A DNA stretch of 64,000 nucleotides from Roseovarius sp. (GTDB lineage Bacteria > Pseudomonadota > Alphaproteobacteria > Rhodobacterales > Rhodobacteraceae). Shown here in pieces: positions 18,814 to 27,244 of this stretch. Each line of letters begins with the position of its first letter. The first letter of the stretch is position 1. The notes below the pieces were generated by a model. The model was not told the origin of the DNA, did not search any database, and saw nothing but the letters and a program-made list of their open reading frames with translations. Where the stretch lies: contig NZ_JALUXE010000027.1 of NCBI RefSeq assembly GCF_027019125.1, positions 248,001 through 312,000 of the forward strand. Direction: 5' to 3'. The position numbers and the translations under genes are program-made.

Positions 18814-20100
18814 ATGAAACAAAGACTGATGACGGCGCTGGCTGCCGCCATGTTGGTCGCAAGCCCGGCTCTGGCCGAGTTGACGATCGTCGATACCAGC
18901 TATCGCACCGGGCCATATGGCGCGAATGGCATCCCGTTCTCGGATGGCTATCAGGATTACTTTACCCTTCTGAACGAGCGCGATGGCGGCATCGGTGGGG
19001 AAAAGATCAACCTCGTGGAATGCGAGACCGGCTATAACACCGAAAAGGGTGTGGAATGCTACGAGGCCACCAAGGCTGAGGGCAATGGTGCGCTGATCTA
19101 TCAACCGCTCAGCACCGGGATCACCTATCAGCTGATCCCCAAGGTATCGGCGGACGGGATCCCGCTTCATACCATGGGTTACGGGCGCACCTCGGCCAAG
19201 AATGGAGAAGTGTTCAAATGGGTGTTCAACTATCCCGCCAACTACTGGGACGGGGCGAGCCACGCCATTACTCATATCCTTGATCTCAATGGCGGTGACA
19301 TCAACGGCAAGAAAATCTCGCTTGTCTATCACAACTCGGCCTATGGCAAGGAACCGATCCGCACGCTGGAAGAGCTGAGCAAGAAGCACGGGTTTGAACT
19401 GATCCTGCTGCCGGTCGATCATCCGGGCCAGGAGCAGAAATCGCAGTGGCTGCAAATCCGCCGCGACCGTCCTGATTACGTGCTGATGTGGGGCTGGGGC
19501 GTGATGAACCAGGTTGCCATCCAGGAAGCAGTCAACATCCGTTTCCCGATGGAGAACTTCATCGGCATCTGGTGGTCGGGTTCCGAGAATGACGTCAAGC
19601 CCGCAGGTGACGCGGCCAATGGCTACAAGGCGCTGACCTTCCACAATCTTGGTGACGAGTATCCGCTCTATGACGACATGCGTAAATATGTCGTCGATGC
19701 CGGCAAGGCGGCAGGTGCAGGCGATCAGGTGGGCAGCGTGCTCTATAACCGGGGCATGTATGCTGCGATGCTGGCTGCCGAGGCGATCAAGACCGCGCAG
19801 GAAATGCACGGTGTGAGCGTGATCAATGCTGCTCAGATGCGTGACGGCATGGAAAACCTCGAAATGACCGAGGCAAAGATGGCAGAACTCGGCCTGCCCA
19901 ACTTTGGCCCCGAGTTCAAGGTCACCTGCCAGAACCACGGCGGCAACGGCTATGGCGCCGTGTCGCAATGGGATGCGGCCGCGGGCGAGTTCAAGTTGAT
20001 CACCGATTACTTCCAGTCGGATCAAGAGATCATCTCGGCGCTCGTCGCAGAAGATAGCGCAGCCTTTGCCGCCGAAAGCGGCGTGACACCGGGCTGCTGA
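18814..20100 (+). CDS. Periplasmic substrate-binding protein of the Liv-type importer
   Basis: A 428-residue protein with a clear Sec signal peptide (MKQRLMTALAAAMLVASPALA, cleavage after ALA). The mature part is a type I periplasmic-binding fold (Peripla_BP_6, LivJ-like) with GGIGGEKINLVECETGY near the first lobe. GGGAGG precedes the ATG by about nine bases. It is longer than leucine-binding LivJ (about 370), in line with binding proteins of the acid-associated clusters. Ligand unknown; the flanking acyl-CoA ligases argue for a carboxylic acid rather than an amino acid. Confidence 0.93.
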   Translation: MKQRLMTALAAAMLVASPALAELTIVDTSYRTGPYGANGIPFSDGYQDYFTLLNERDGGIGGEKINLVECETGYNTEKGVECYEATKAEGNGALIYQPLSTGITYQLIPKVSADGIPLHTMGYGRTSAKNGEVFKWVFNYPANYWDGASHAITHILDLNGGDINGKKISLVYHNSAYGKEPIRTLEELSKKHGFELILLPVDHPGQEQKSQWLQIRRDRPDYVLMWGWGVMNQVAIQEAVNIRFPMENFIGIWWSGSENDVKPAGDAANGYKALTFHNLGDEYPLYDDMRKYVVDAGKAAGAGDQVGSVLYNRGMYAAMLAAEAIKTAQEMHGVSVINAAQMRDGMENLEMTEAKMAELGLPNFGPEFKVTCQNHGGNGYGAVSQWDAAAGEFKLITDYFQSDQEIISALVAEDSAAFAAESGVTPGC

Positions 20101-20110
20101 GGAAACGGTC

Positions 20111-20204
20111 GTCCCGGCCCCGAGCCGGGACCTCCTTGCCACGGGGCGTGGCGGCATGACGCCGCGCCCACAAAAGCCGAGATATCCGGGATCAAGTCCG
20201 GGAT
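20111..20204. repeat. Mosaic of palindromic intergenic repeats
   Basis: The gap between the binding-protein and ATPase genes is almost filled by short symmetric units: GTCCCGGC/GCCGGGAC (20111-20131), GCCACG/CGTGGC (20138-20152) and the direct pair TCCGGGAT at 20185 and 20197 within TCCGGGATCAAGTCCGGGAT. The last resembles the TCATCCCGGACTTGATCCCGG repeats common in alphaproteobacterial intergenic DNA. The repeat ends just before the downstream ATG. Confidence 0.7.
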
Positions 20205-20225
20205 GACATGGAGAAAGAGACGCAG

Positions 20226-21050
20226 ATGCTGGACGCTACCCCACGCGACGAGACCCTGCTTGAGGTCAACAATATCGAAGTGATCTACAATCACGTCATT
20301 CTCGTCCTCAAGGGCGTCAGCCTGAATGTCCCCAAAGGCGGGATTACCGCGCTTCTTGGTGGTAATGGTGCCGGCAAGACGACGACGCTCAAGGCGATTT
20401 CCAATCTCTTGCGCTCCGAGAGGGGCGAAGTCACCAAGGGTTCGATCACCTACCGTGGCGAGCGGGTGCAGGATCTGATGCCCTCGGACCTTGTGAAGAA
20501 GGGCGTCGTGCAGGTCATGGAGGGGCGGCACTGCTTCGAGCATCTGACGGTCGAGGAGAACCTTTTGACCGGGGCCTATACGCGCGGCTCCAGCCGGGGC
20601 GAGATCGACGCCGATTTGAACATGGTTTATGACTATTTCCCGCGCCTCAAGGAACGGCGCAAAAGCCAGGCGGGCTATACCTCGGGCGGTGAGCAGCAGA
20701 TGTGCGCGATTGGCCGCGCCCTGATGAGCCGGCCGGAAACGATCCTTCTCGACGAACCGTCGATGGGTCTGGCGCCGCAACTGGTCGAACAGATTTTCAG
20801 CATCGTGAAATCCCTCAACGAAGAGCAGGGCTATACATTCCTGCTGGCCGAGCAGAATACCAACGTGGCGCTGCGGTTCGCGCATTACGGCTATATCCTC
20901 GAATCCGGGCGCGTGGTGATGGATGGCGACGCACGCAGCCTGCGCGAGAACCCCGACGTCAAGGAATTCTACCTCGGTATGTCCGACGAAGGGCGCAAGA
21001 GCTTTCGCGATGTGCGCAGCTATCGCCGTCGCAAGCGTTGGCTGGCGTAA
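20226..21050 (+). CDS. Branched-chain-type ABC transporter ATPase (LivF-like)
   Basis: Second ATPase of the importer, 274 residues from the chosen start. Walker A GGNGAGKTTT, signature region YTSGGEQQMCAIGRAL and Walker B ETILLDEPSMGLAP are intact. The start is uncertain: ATG 20208 would add six residues (MEKETQ) but has no good ribosome site, whereas ATG 20226 has GGAGAAAGAG just upstream; that site itself overlaps the end of the intergenic repeat. The C-terminus is long and basic (SYRRRKRWLA). It is followed after 41 bases by the second ligase gene. Confidence 0.92.
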   Translation: MLDATPRDETLLEVNNIEVIYNHVILVLKGVSLNVPKGGITALLGGNGAGKTTTLKAISNLLRSERGEVTKGSITYRGERVQDLMPSDLVKKGVVQVMEGRHCFEHLTVEENLLTGAYTRGSSRGEIDADLNMVYDYFPRLKERRKSQAGYTSGGEQQMCAIGRALMSRPETILLDEPSMGLAPQLVEQIFSIVKSLNEEQGYTFLLAEQNTNVALRFAHYGYILESGRVVMDGDARSLRENPDVKEFYLGMSDEGRKSFRDVRSYRRRKRWLA

Positions 21051-21091
21051 CGCCTTTCCCTTTGCAAGACACCGCCCCCGAGGATGATGGC

Positions 21092-22312
21092 ATGACCCAG
21101 TATTTCGACCCGCTAGAAACCCGTAGCGCCGAGGCGCGCGCCGAGGCGCTTGCCCGTGCCCTGCCGGACCAGATCGGCCGTGCGCAGGCGCTGCCCGGCT
21201 ACGGCGGGGCCTTGGATGGGGTGGAGGCGGCACGGATCACCGGTGTCGCGGATCTGGCGCGCCTGCCGGTCCTGCGCAAGTCCGATCTGGGTCGCGCACA
21301 GGGGGCGGCGTCCCCGTTTGGCGGGCTGACAAGCCTGCCTGCTGCGGGGTTTGCCCATATCTTTCAATCCCCCGGCCCGATCTATGAACCCGGCGGGGTC
21401 AGCCATGATTGGTGGCGCATGGGCCGGTTTCTGCATGCCTGCGGCGTGGGGCCGGGCGATATTGTGCAGAACTGTTTTGGCTATCACCTGACCCCTGCGG
21501 GCATGATCTTCGAGAATGGCGCGCGGGCCGTCGGGGCCGCGGTGCTGCCTGCCGGCACCGGCCAGACCGAGTTGCAGGCGCGCGCCGCGCATGATGTGGG
21601 CGTTACCGCCTATGCGGGCACGCCCGATTATCTCAAGGTCATTCTCGACAAGGCCGAAGAAATGGGGCTTGCCCTCAAGATCACCAAAGCGGCGGTTGGG
21701 GGTGGGGCGCTCTTTCCGTCGCTGCGCGCGGAATATGCGGCGCGGGGCATTTCCTGTCTGCAATGCTATGCGACGGCTGATTTGGGCAATATCGCCTATG
21801 AGAGCGCCGCGATGGAGGGGATGATCGTGGACGAGGGCGTGATCGTCGAGATCGTCACGCCCGGCACCGGCAACCCGGTTGCCCCCGGCGAGGTGGGCGA
21901 GGTTGTGGTGACGACGCTCAACCCGGATTATCCGCTCATTCGCTTCGCCACTGGCGATCTGAGCGCGGTGATGGAGGGCGAAAGCCCCTGTGGCCGCACC
22001 AATATGCGCATCAAAGGCTGGATGGGCCGCGCCGATCAAACGACCAAGATCAAGGGCATGTTCGTGCGCCCCGAGCAGGTGGCGGCCCTTGTGGCGCGCC
22101 ATGACTGTATCGCGCGCGCCCGTGTCGTCGCCAGCCGCGAGGGCGAGGCCGATGTGATGACTGTGCGGATCGAAGCGACGGGTGGCGAGGCCGAGAATTT
22201 CGCGGGATCGGTGGTGGAGACCCTCAAGCTCAAGGGTCGGATCGAGATCGTGCCTCCGGGCAGCCTGCCCAATGACGGCAAGGTCATCGAGGATCTGCGC
22301 AGTTACGAGTGA
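21092..22312 (+). CDS. Phenylacetate-CoA-ligase-like AMP-binding enzyme
   Basis: A 406-residue member of the PaaK-like branch of adenylate-forming enzymes. Seen: FAHIFQSPGPIYEP in place of the usual Ser/Thr/Gly-rich P-loop, CYATADLGNIAYES (acyl-pocket motif), GELV-type RFATGDLS and the C-terminal domain GRADQTTKIKGMFVRP that closes over the CoA. The degenerate P-loop, lacking TSGTTG, suggests altered substrate or activity. The frame extends upstream, but the ATG at 21092 is the plausible start. It closes the transporter run, so two different ligase types bracket one importer. Confidence 0.85.
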   Translation: MTQYFDPLETRSAEARAEALARALPDQIGRAQALPGYGGALDGVEAARITGVADLARLPVLRKSDLGRAQGAASPFGGLTSLPAAGFAHIFQSPGPIYEPGGVSHDWWRMGRFLHACGVGPGDIVQNCFGYHLTPAGMIFENGARAVGAAVLPAGTGQTELQARAAHDVGVTAYAGTPDYLKVILDKAEEMGLALKITKAAVGGGALFPSLRAEYAARGISCLQCYATADLGNIAYESAAMEGMIVDEGVIVEIVTPGTGNPVAPGEVGEVVVTTLNPDYPLIRFATGDLSAVMEGESPCGRTNMRIKGWMGRADQTTKIKGMFVRPEQVAALVARHDCIARARVVASREGEADVMTVRIEATGGEAENFAGSVVETLKLKGRIEIVPPGSLPNDGKVIEDLRSYE

Positions 22313-22317
22313 GGGCG

Positions 22318-22367
22318 CCGAAATCTTGAAAAGATTTCGGACCGCGATCTTTGCAAGATCGCGGTCC
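22318..22367. repeat. Two adjacent perfect hairpins between convergent genes
   Basis: CCGAAATCTT-GAA-AAGATTTCGG is followed at once by GGACCGCGATCTT-TGC-AAGATCGCGGTCC, the two sharing GG. Stems are 10 and 13 bases with three-base loops. They separate the ligase and the oppositely oriented oxidoreductase and could end both transcripts, although no T-run follows. Confidence 0.65.
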
Positions 22368-22378
22368 GCTGCCTGTCG

Positions 22379-23617
22379 TCAGGAAAACCGGTTGGCGTCA
22401 TAGGGCGCAAGGTCGATATTGGGGCGCTTGCCGCTTAGCAGGTCGGCCACGATCCTGCCCGTCTTGGGCCCTGCGGTCAGGCCGATATGCTGATGCCCAA
22501 AGGCCGCATGCACGCCCGTTCGCCCGATCTCGCCAATGAGCGGTAGGCTGTCGGGGGTGGAAGGGCGAAAGCCCATCCATTCCTCGACGCCCTCATAGGC
22601 CAGATCCGGAAAGACCTGCGCCACGCCGCGTCGGATAAGCTCCAATGGCGCGCGCGAGGGTCCCTTGGTGATCCCGCCCAATTCCACCGTGCCCGCGCAG
22701 CGCAGCCCATGCGCCATCGGGTTCACGGCGAATTTGCCGGTGGTGATCATCATCGGGTTGCGCGGCATCTGCGACGGCGCGGTGAAATGCAGATGATAGC
22801 CGCGCTCGGCCTCAAGTGGCACCTTGAGGCCCAGTTTCGCCATCAACGGCTTGGACCATATCCCCGCAGCCAAAACCGCCGCATCGCAAGGCATCGTCCC
22901 ACGATCCGTCTCGACCGCGCTGATCCGCCCATCGGTGAGGGTGACGTCGCGCACCTCGGCCTGCAGATATTGCCCGCCCTCGTCCAGCAACACGGCCGCC
23001 AGATCGGCCATATAAGCACCGGGATTGAGGATGTGGCCGTGCCCTTTCAGCGTGGCGAGGCATTGCGTTGCGGGGCCCAGAATCGGCTCTGCCTCTTGCA
23101 CCGCGCCGCCCTCTAACAGCTCTGGCGCATAACCTGCCGCGCGTTTCAGCGCCCACCCGTAGGCATCGGCCTCGAAATCCGCGCGGCTCGCGTAGGCATA
23201 GCTGAAATCGCTGGAGGCCACCCACTTTTCCGCCCGCGTGCCGCGCGTCAGCGCCAGATGCTGATCCAGACTATCCGCGACGATACCGGTGATGCCAGCC
23301 ACCATCCGCCGGGTGTCGCGGTCGTTTGCATTGGCCGCGAACTTGAGCAACCACGGGATCAGGCGGGGGAAATAGGACCATTGCACGAAGAGCGGCTTGT
23401 TGGGGTTGAAGACATATTTCAAACCCGTGGCCATCACGCCGGGGGTATTGACCGGCACGATAGCCCACTGAGCCAAAAGACCAGCATTGCCAAAGGAAGC
23501 CCCGGCACCCGGCCCATCCTTGTCCAGCAAGGTAACATCGTGGCCCGCGCGGCTCAGCCAGATGGCGGCACTCAGCCCGCAGATACCTGCGCCGATGACT
23601 ATGATCCTGCTCGACAT
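22379..23617 (-). CDS. FAD-dependent D-amino-acid dehydrogenase-type oxidoreductase
   Basis: A 412-residue DAO/DadA-family flavoprotein. The N-terminal dinucleotide fold reads IIVIGAGICGLSAAIWLSRAG, cut here to its core, followed by LLDKDGPGAGASFGNAGLL, a pattern typical of DadA. The C-terminal FAD-contact segment is GFRPSTPDSLPLIGE plus GHQHIGLTAGPKTGRI. These enzymes oxidise D-amino acids or proline-like imino acids and pass electrons to quinone. The start is the ATG of MSSRI; an upstream in-frame extension of 31 residues has no similarity to the family. No dadX racemase lies beside it, so substrate is open. Confidence 0.88.
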   Translation of the reverse strand: MSSRIIVIGAGICGLSAAIWLSRAGHDVTLLDKDGPGAGASFGNAGLLAQWAIVPVNTPGVMATGLKYVFNPNKPLFVQWSYFPRLIPWLLKFAANANDRDTRRMVAGITGIVADSLDQHLALTRGTRAEKWVASSDFSYAYASRADFEADAYGWALKRAAGYAPELLEGGAVQEAEPILGPATQCLATLKGHGHILNPGAYMADLAAVLLDEGGQYLQAEVRDVTLTDGRISAVETDRGTMPCDAAVLAAGIWSKPLMAKLGLKVPLEAERGYHLHFTAPSQMPRNPMMITTGKFAVNPMAHGLRCAGTVELGGITKGPSRAPLELIRRGVAQVFPDLAYEGVEEWMGFRPSTPDSLPLIGEIGRTGVHAAFGHQHIGLTAGPKTGRIVADLLSGKRPNIDLAPYDANRFS

Positions 23618-23684
23618 GGCCTGCGCCCTCTGTGGATTGCGGCGCCACGTTGCGCAATGCACGCGGGCGATGCAAGGGGTGTGA

Positions 23685-24077
23685 TCAGCCTTTGCCGGGC
23701 TTTTCCCCAACCGGGCCGCCCGCCGCCTGCCAGCCTTTGAAGCCGTCGCTGATGTGGCTCACGCCTTCCAGCCCCATGTCTTGTGCGGTGCGTGCTGACA
23801 GGGCCGAGCGCCAGCCAGAGGCGCAATAGAACACAAAGCGCTTGCCGCTTTGGAATTGCGGCTTGGCATAAGGGCTTTCGGGGTCAATCCAGAATTCGAG
23901 CATCCCGCGCGGACAGTGAAAGGCGCCGGGGATCATGCCATCGCGTTCCAGCTCGCGCGGGTCGCGCAGATCGACAAAGATCACGTCCTCGGCGCCGTGC
24001 AGGGCCAGCATCTCGGTCGCGGGGGCGTGGGGGACCACCGCGTTCGCTTCTGCAACCATATCCTTGATCCGTTTCAC
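23685..24077 (-). CDS. Single-domain rhodanese-like protein
   Basis: A 130-residue rhodanese with the active-site loop CASGWRS (Cys85) and the substrate-pocket strand VIFVDLRDPRELERDGMIPGAFHCP. Such proteins carry persulfide sulfur from thiosulfate or other donors. The loop has the six-residue length of sulfurtransferases rather than the seven of Cdc25-like forms. The C-terminus (GGPVGEKPGKG) is flexible. It lies 67 bases upstream of the oxidoreductase on the same strand, so the two may share a message. Confidence 0.92.
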   Translation of the reverse strand: MKRIKDMVAEANAVVPHAPATEMLALHGAEDVIFVDLRDPRELERDGMIPGAFHCPRGMLEFWIDPESPYAKPQFQSGKRFVFYCASGWRSALSARTAQDMGLEGVSHISDGFKGWQAAGGPVGEKPGKG

Positions 24078-24208
24078 CCGATGCCCTCCTGCGCCTGCGG
24101 TCGCTACAGGCTATCTTCCCCGCAAGGCGAAGGAAAGTGGGCGTGCTTGACTTTGCGTGCGCCTTGGCTCAGGTCTGCGAGCAAAGTAAGGCCGTTGGAG
24201 GGCCGGAA

Positions 24209-24541
24209 ATGAGCGACACGGAAAAGAAACCCAATCGGCAGCAGGTCTACACGCTTTTGGTCGAAATCGGGCGCAAGAGCGGCGACGGCCTGCCCGCCAA
24301 GGCAACCGGCGCGGCCCTGATGGTCTATGCCTCGGGGGTGGATGAGGCCGAAGCTGTGCGCGAAACCGTGGCAATCCTGAAACAGGCCGATTGCGCGCCG
24401 CTCGATGTGTCAGGCTACGGCACCCTGGCCGAGCGTGAGGCAGAAGGCCATGACATCTCGGATGAAGAGCGCGCCCTGATGCAGCGCGCCTTGGATGAAA
24501 ATTCAGTCATCGTCGCGCAGATGACGCCGTTTTTTGACTGA
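24209..24541 (+). CDS. Conserved small acidic protein of unknown function
   Basis: A 110-residue acidic protein starting MSDTEKKPNRQQVYTLL, with GGAGGG eight bases before the ATG. No catalytic motif, signal or membrane helix is apparent; an alpha/beta pattern with a helix DEAEAVRETVAILKQADC and a C-terminal helix is suggested. I do not recognise a family. The frame is open upstream to 24137, but the chosen ATG has the only good ribosome site. It is divergent from the rhodanese gene. Confidence 0.75.
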   Translation: MSDTEKKPNRQQVYTLLVEIGRKSGDGLPAKATGAALMVYASGVDEAEAVRETVAILKQADCAPLDVSGYGTLAEREAEGHDISDEERALMQRALDENSVIVAQMTPFFD

Positions 24542-24801
24542 ATACCGGCCGGTTCGGCCTGCGACCTAGCAGCGCAAGCAGAACAGGTTGCCCCAAGGTA
24601 AACTCTCCCTAGGATCGTAACGCAGTGATGCCAGAGGGATCGGGTTCAATCTATTGGGGTGCGATTGGGCAAAAGCCTGTCAGTGGCGCGCGCAGGTGTC
24701 GAAAGTGGAATAAAATTCCGTTTTACATTGCTCGTTTGAAACGTATGTATGCGCGGGTTGAACGCTACGTCGGTCTGCCCATATCGTGAAACGCGAGCGA
24801 G

Positions 24802-26181
24802 ATGGCACGACCTGTGCTACGGTTCACCATGAAATATGACAAAGAGGCAACAGTACCTATGGTACAACAGGCCATGATGAGTAGCCGGTTGGACGGGGGT
24901 GCGCGCCGCCGCAAATTGTCCTTTGCCTTTGTCTGGCTCGGGCTTGCGTTCACCTCGGTTTGGATGGTGATCACCGGGCTTAGCGGCGAGTTGGAGGTTT
25001 TCCTCATCGGCGCGCTCGCCTTTGGCGGTTTTGCCTTTGTGCGGCTGCTCAAGAACAAATTGCCTTTGGTCTGGGTGAACACCTGTTGGCTGACATCGAC
25101 CAATGCGGCGATCTTTCTGGGCGCGTGTGTCGTGCATGTCGACGGGCATATCGACATCATGCTGGTCCCTATGGTGGGCTTTCCTTTTGCCGTTTTCTCG
25201 ATCTACCGCGACAGGTTCTACATCGCGGCTACGGTGGCCTTGCCAATTATCCTGTGGTTCACGTGGTTTTTCTTGCACGATGTCTGGACCCCGATCATCG
25301 ACCAGGCCACGGCCATTCGGTACTACGCCCCTATGTCGGCCCTCACGGCGTTCAGTATCATTGTCTACCCGGTGTTCTATTTTGCGATCGTCTCGGCGCA
25401 GCATTCGACCGAGATCAAGCGTGCCCGGCTGGATGCCGAACAATCAAGCCGCGCCAAGACCGTATTGCTGTCGGGGATCAGCCACGAGATGCGCACGCCG
25501 CTGAATGCGGTCATCGGTCTTGCCGAATTGTTGCGAGACGACGGCATGAGAAAGGGGGACGCGCAGCTTGCAGATTTTGCAGCTCGCATTCTCCATTCCG
25601 GCGAGACCCTGTTGGCGACTGTGGAAAAGACCATGCATTTTGCCGATATCGCAGTGCGGCGCACCGCCGTCACCCTGGTGCCGGTTGATGTGGCCTCTGT
25701 GATCACGCGGGTCCTCGATACTTATCGCGACGAGGCCAAGGAGCGCGGTGTCACGCTTGTCGCGGACACGGCGGGTGAGCGGGTGCTCGCAGAGCCGGCC
25801 CTGTTTGAAGAAGCGCTGGAGCAATTGGTGGAAAACAGCGTGCGCTATAGCGGAGCCGGGAGCAATGTCGCGGTGCGCGTTGAGAAGCATCGGACCGGAT
25901 ACCACCGGATCACGGTTTCGGACAATGGCCCCGGTTTCGGATCGGTTGATCCGGCGCTTGCCTTTTCCCCGTTCGAACGGCTGGCCCATGCCACGGGAAC
26001 AACCTTTGGAGCGGGGATGGGGCTTGCGCTTGCACGCATCAAGGCCGAGGCGATGTCGGGTAGCGTTGGAATAGACTTTGACGTGCCAAGCGGCGCGCGG
26101 GTCTGGATCGAATTGCCCGCCGCCTTTGACGATGCAGCATCCCGGACAGCGCTCAGGCCGCGCGATTCATCGCAAGCGTGA
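24802..26181 (+). CDS. Membrane sensor histidine kinase (orphan)
   Basis: Up to 459 residues: about five or six membrane helices (about 40-190), a short linker helix, HisKA with GISHEMRTPLNAVIGL (His228), and HATPase with NSVRYSGAGSNV (N box) and SDNGPGFG. No receiver or regulator gene adjoins it. The start is uncertain: ATG 24859 has AAGAGG ten bases upstream and would trim 19 residues. The final 29 bases overlap, tail to tail, the 3' end of the Hint-domain gene on the other strand. The 260 bases before it hold a short palindrome (GGAAT-AAA-ATTCC at 24717) but nothing I can name. Confidence 0.9.
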   Translation: MARPVLRFTMKYDKEATVPMVQQAMMSSRLDGGARRRKLSFAFVWLGLAFTSVWMVITGLSGELEVFLIGALAFGGFAFVRLLKNKLPLVWVNTCWLTSTNAAIFLGACVVHVDGHIDIMLVPMVGFPFAVFSIYRDRFYIAATVALPIILWFTWFFLHDVWTPIIDQATAIRYYAPMSALTAFSIIVYPVFYFAIVSAQHSTEIKRARLDAEQSSRAKTVLLSGISHEMRTPLNAVIGLAELLRDDGMRKGDAQLADFAARILHSGETLLATVEKTMHFADIAVRRTAVTLVPVDVASVITRVLDTYRDEAKERGVTLVADTAGERVLAEPALFEEALEQLVENSVRYSGAGSNVAVRVEKHRTGYHRITVSDNGPGFGSVDPALAFSPFERLAHATGTTFGAGMGLALARIKAEAMSGSVGIDFDVPSGARVWIELPAAFDDAASRTALRPRDSSQA

Positions 26182-27241
26182 TCGCCTCATAGGGTTTGAG
26201 CACCGGCCAGATTGGTCGCGGATGTTCCGGAAGGCGGGCACGGTCGAACCCGGCCAGAACGCTGGCCCCCAACAGGTCAGGATTGCGCCGGAGCCGCCCG
26301 ATATAGAGGCTCTCGGTGCGTGTGCCTGCCACGATGATCTCTTCGTGGGCGGGCAACAGCAGGTGATGATAGCTGACAATATCGGAGGTCTCGGCGTAGA
26401 GCGCCGAGAACCCGTTGATCAGGTGCCGCGCCGGAACCAGCACGGCCTCGCATCCGAACAGGTATTCCACCTCGGAGCCGCGGATCACCAGCCGTTGCTG
26501 TGGCGAGACGACGATATCGCGGCGCAGGCCGAAATAGGGCGCGCGCAGGCGGACCGGGCGAAAGCTGCCCATGGCGGGCACGCGCCGCGTGACGGTTTGC
26601 AGCACCGGCACGATCTGCCCCTCGTCGGTATCGACCAGATGGCCGCGTTTGAGCTGACCTGCCGGCACATAGCCGCTCGGGGTGCAGACCGGAACGTTCG
26701 ACGCCAGTCCGGGCATCGGACCGATGGGTTCAATCCGGTTCGACAGGGCGACAAAGATCACGTCCGGGTCGATCCGGCGCTGCCGTGGATCGGTCAGCAA
26801 GATGCGCAGATCCGCCAGTGGCATCGGATGCGGTGGCGGCAATGTGATGCTGTGGACCCGGTCCATCTCTGGCCGCTCGAGCGAGAGCCGTCCCCAACGG
26901 GCTGGAGCATCCCAAGCGTAGGTCAGGCGCAGGGTATCGGTGCGATCGTCGGCGCGGTAAGGCAGGGTGGCGTGGCGCACATCCCCGGCCTGTGTCTCGA
27001 TCAGGACGATACCCCCGCCCGGCAGCGCCTGAATAGAAAAGCCGCCGCTCCAGGGGTGACTACGGCTGAAGGCCAACAGGGTTTGCGGCCGCCCTTCAGA
27101 CGAGAGCCGGGTTTCAATCATTAAAGTGCCGCGAGGCAGCAAGGCGTTCGCGTCGGTGGGGGGCGTTCCGTCTTTTGGCCGATCAAGGCCGTCCGGGGCG
27201 AACCGCCCACCCGACTGATCGGAGAGTCCGATCCACCCCAT
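26153..27241 (-). CDS. Hint-domain protein with degenerate active site
   Basis: A 362-residue protein. The first half is a beta-rich region (about 40-165) that may be a lectin-like or LamG-type fold. The second half is Hint-like (about 180-330): VPVCTPSGYVPAGQLKRGH with the candidate Cys, then VVSPQQRLVIRGSEVEYLFG. In the neighbouring Hint protein the equivalent segment is LLSPLHRVLI, so the conserved histidine is Gln here. It starts three bases after the stop of that neighbour (TGACCGATG), forming an operon. No signal peptide; such proteins are often thought to leave by type I secretion, unproven here. Confidence 0.8.
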   Translation of the reverse strand: MGWIGLSDQSGGRFAPDGLDRPKDGTPPTDANALLPRGTLMIETRLSSEGRPQTLLAFSRSHPWSGGFSIQALPGGGIVLIETQAGDVRHATLPYRADDRTDTLRLTYAWDAPARWGRLSLERPEMDRVHSITLPPPHPMPLADLRILLTDPRQRRIDPDVIFVALSNRIEPIGPMPGLASNVPVCTPSGYVPAGQLKRGHLVDTDEGQIVPVLQTVTRRVPAMGSFRPVRLRAPYFGLRRDIVVSPQQRLVIRGSEVEYLFGCEAVLVPARHLINGFSALYAETSDIVSYHHLLLPAHEEIIVAGTRTESLYIGRLRRNPDLLGASVLAGFDRARLPEHPRPIWPVLKPYEAITLAMNRAA

Positions 27242-27244
27242 CGG

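Noticed and set aside
17362..20157. Minus-strand open frame of over 900 codons across the permease and binding-protein genes
   Set aside because: It spans three well-defined genes with ribosome sites and family motifs on the plus strand; its own product shows no domain or signal.
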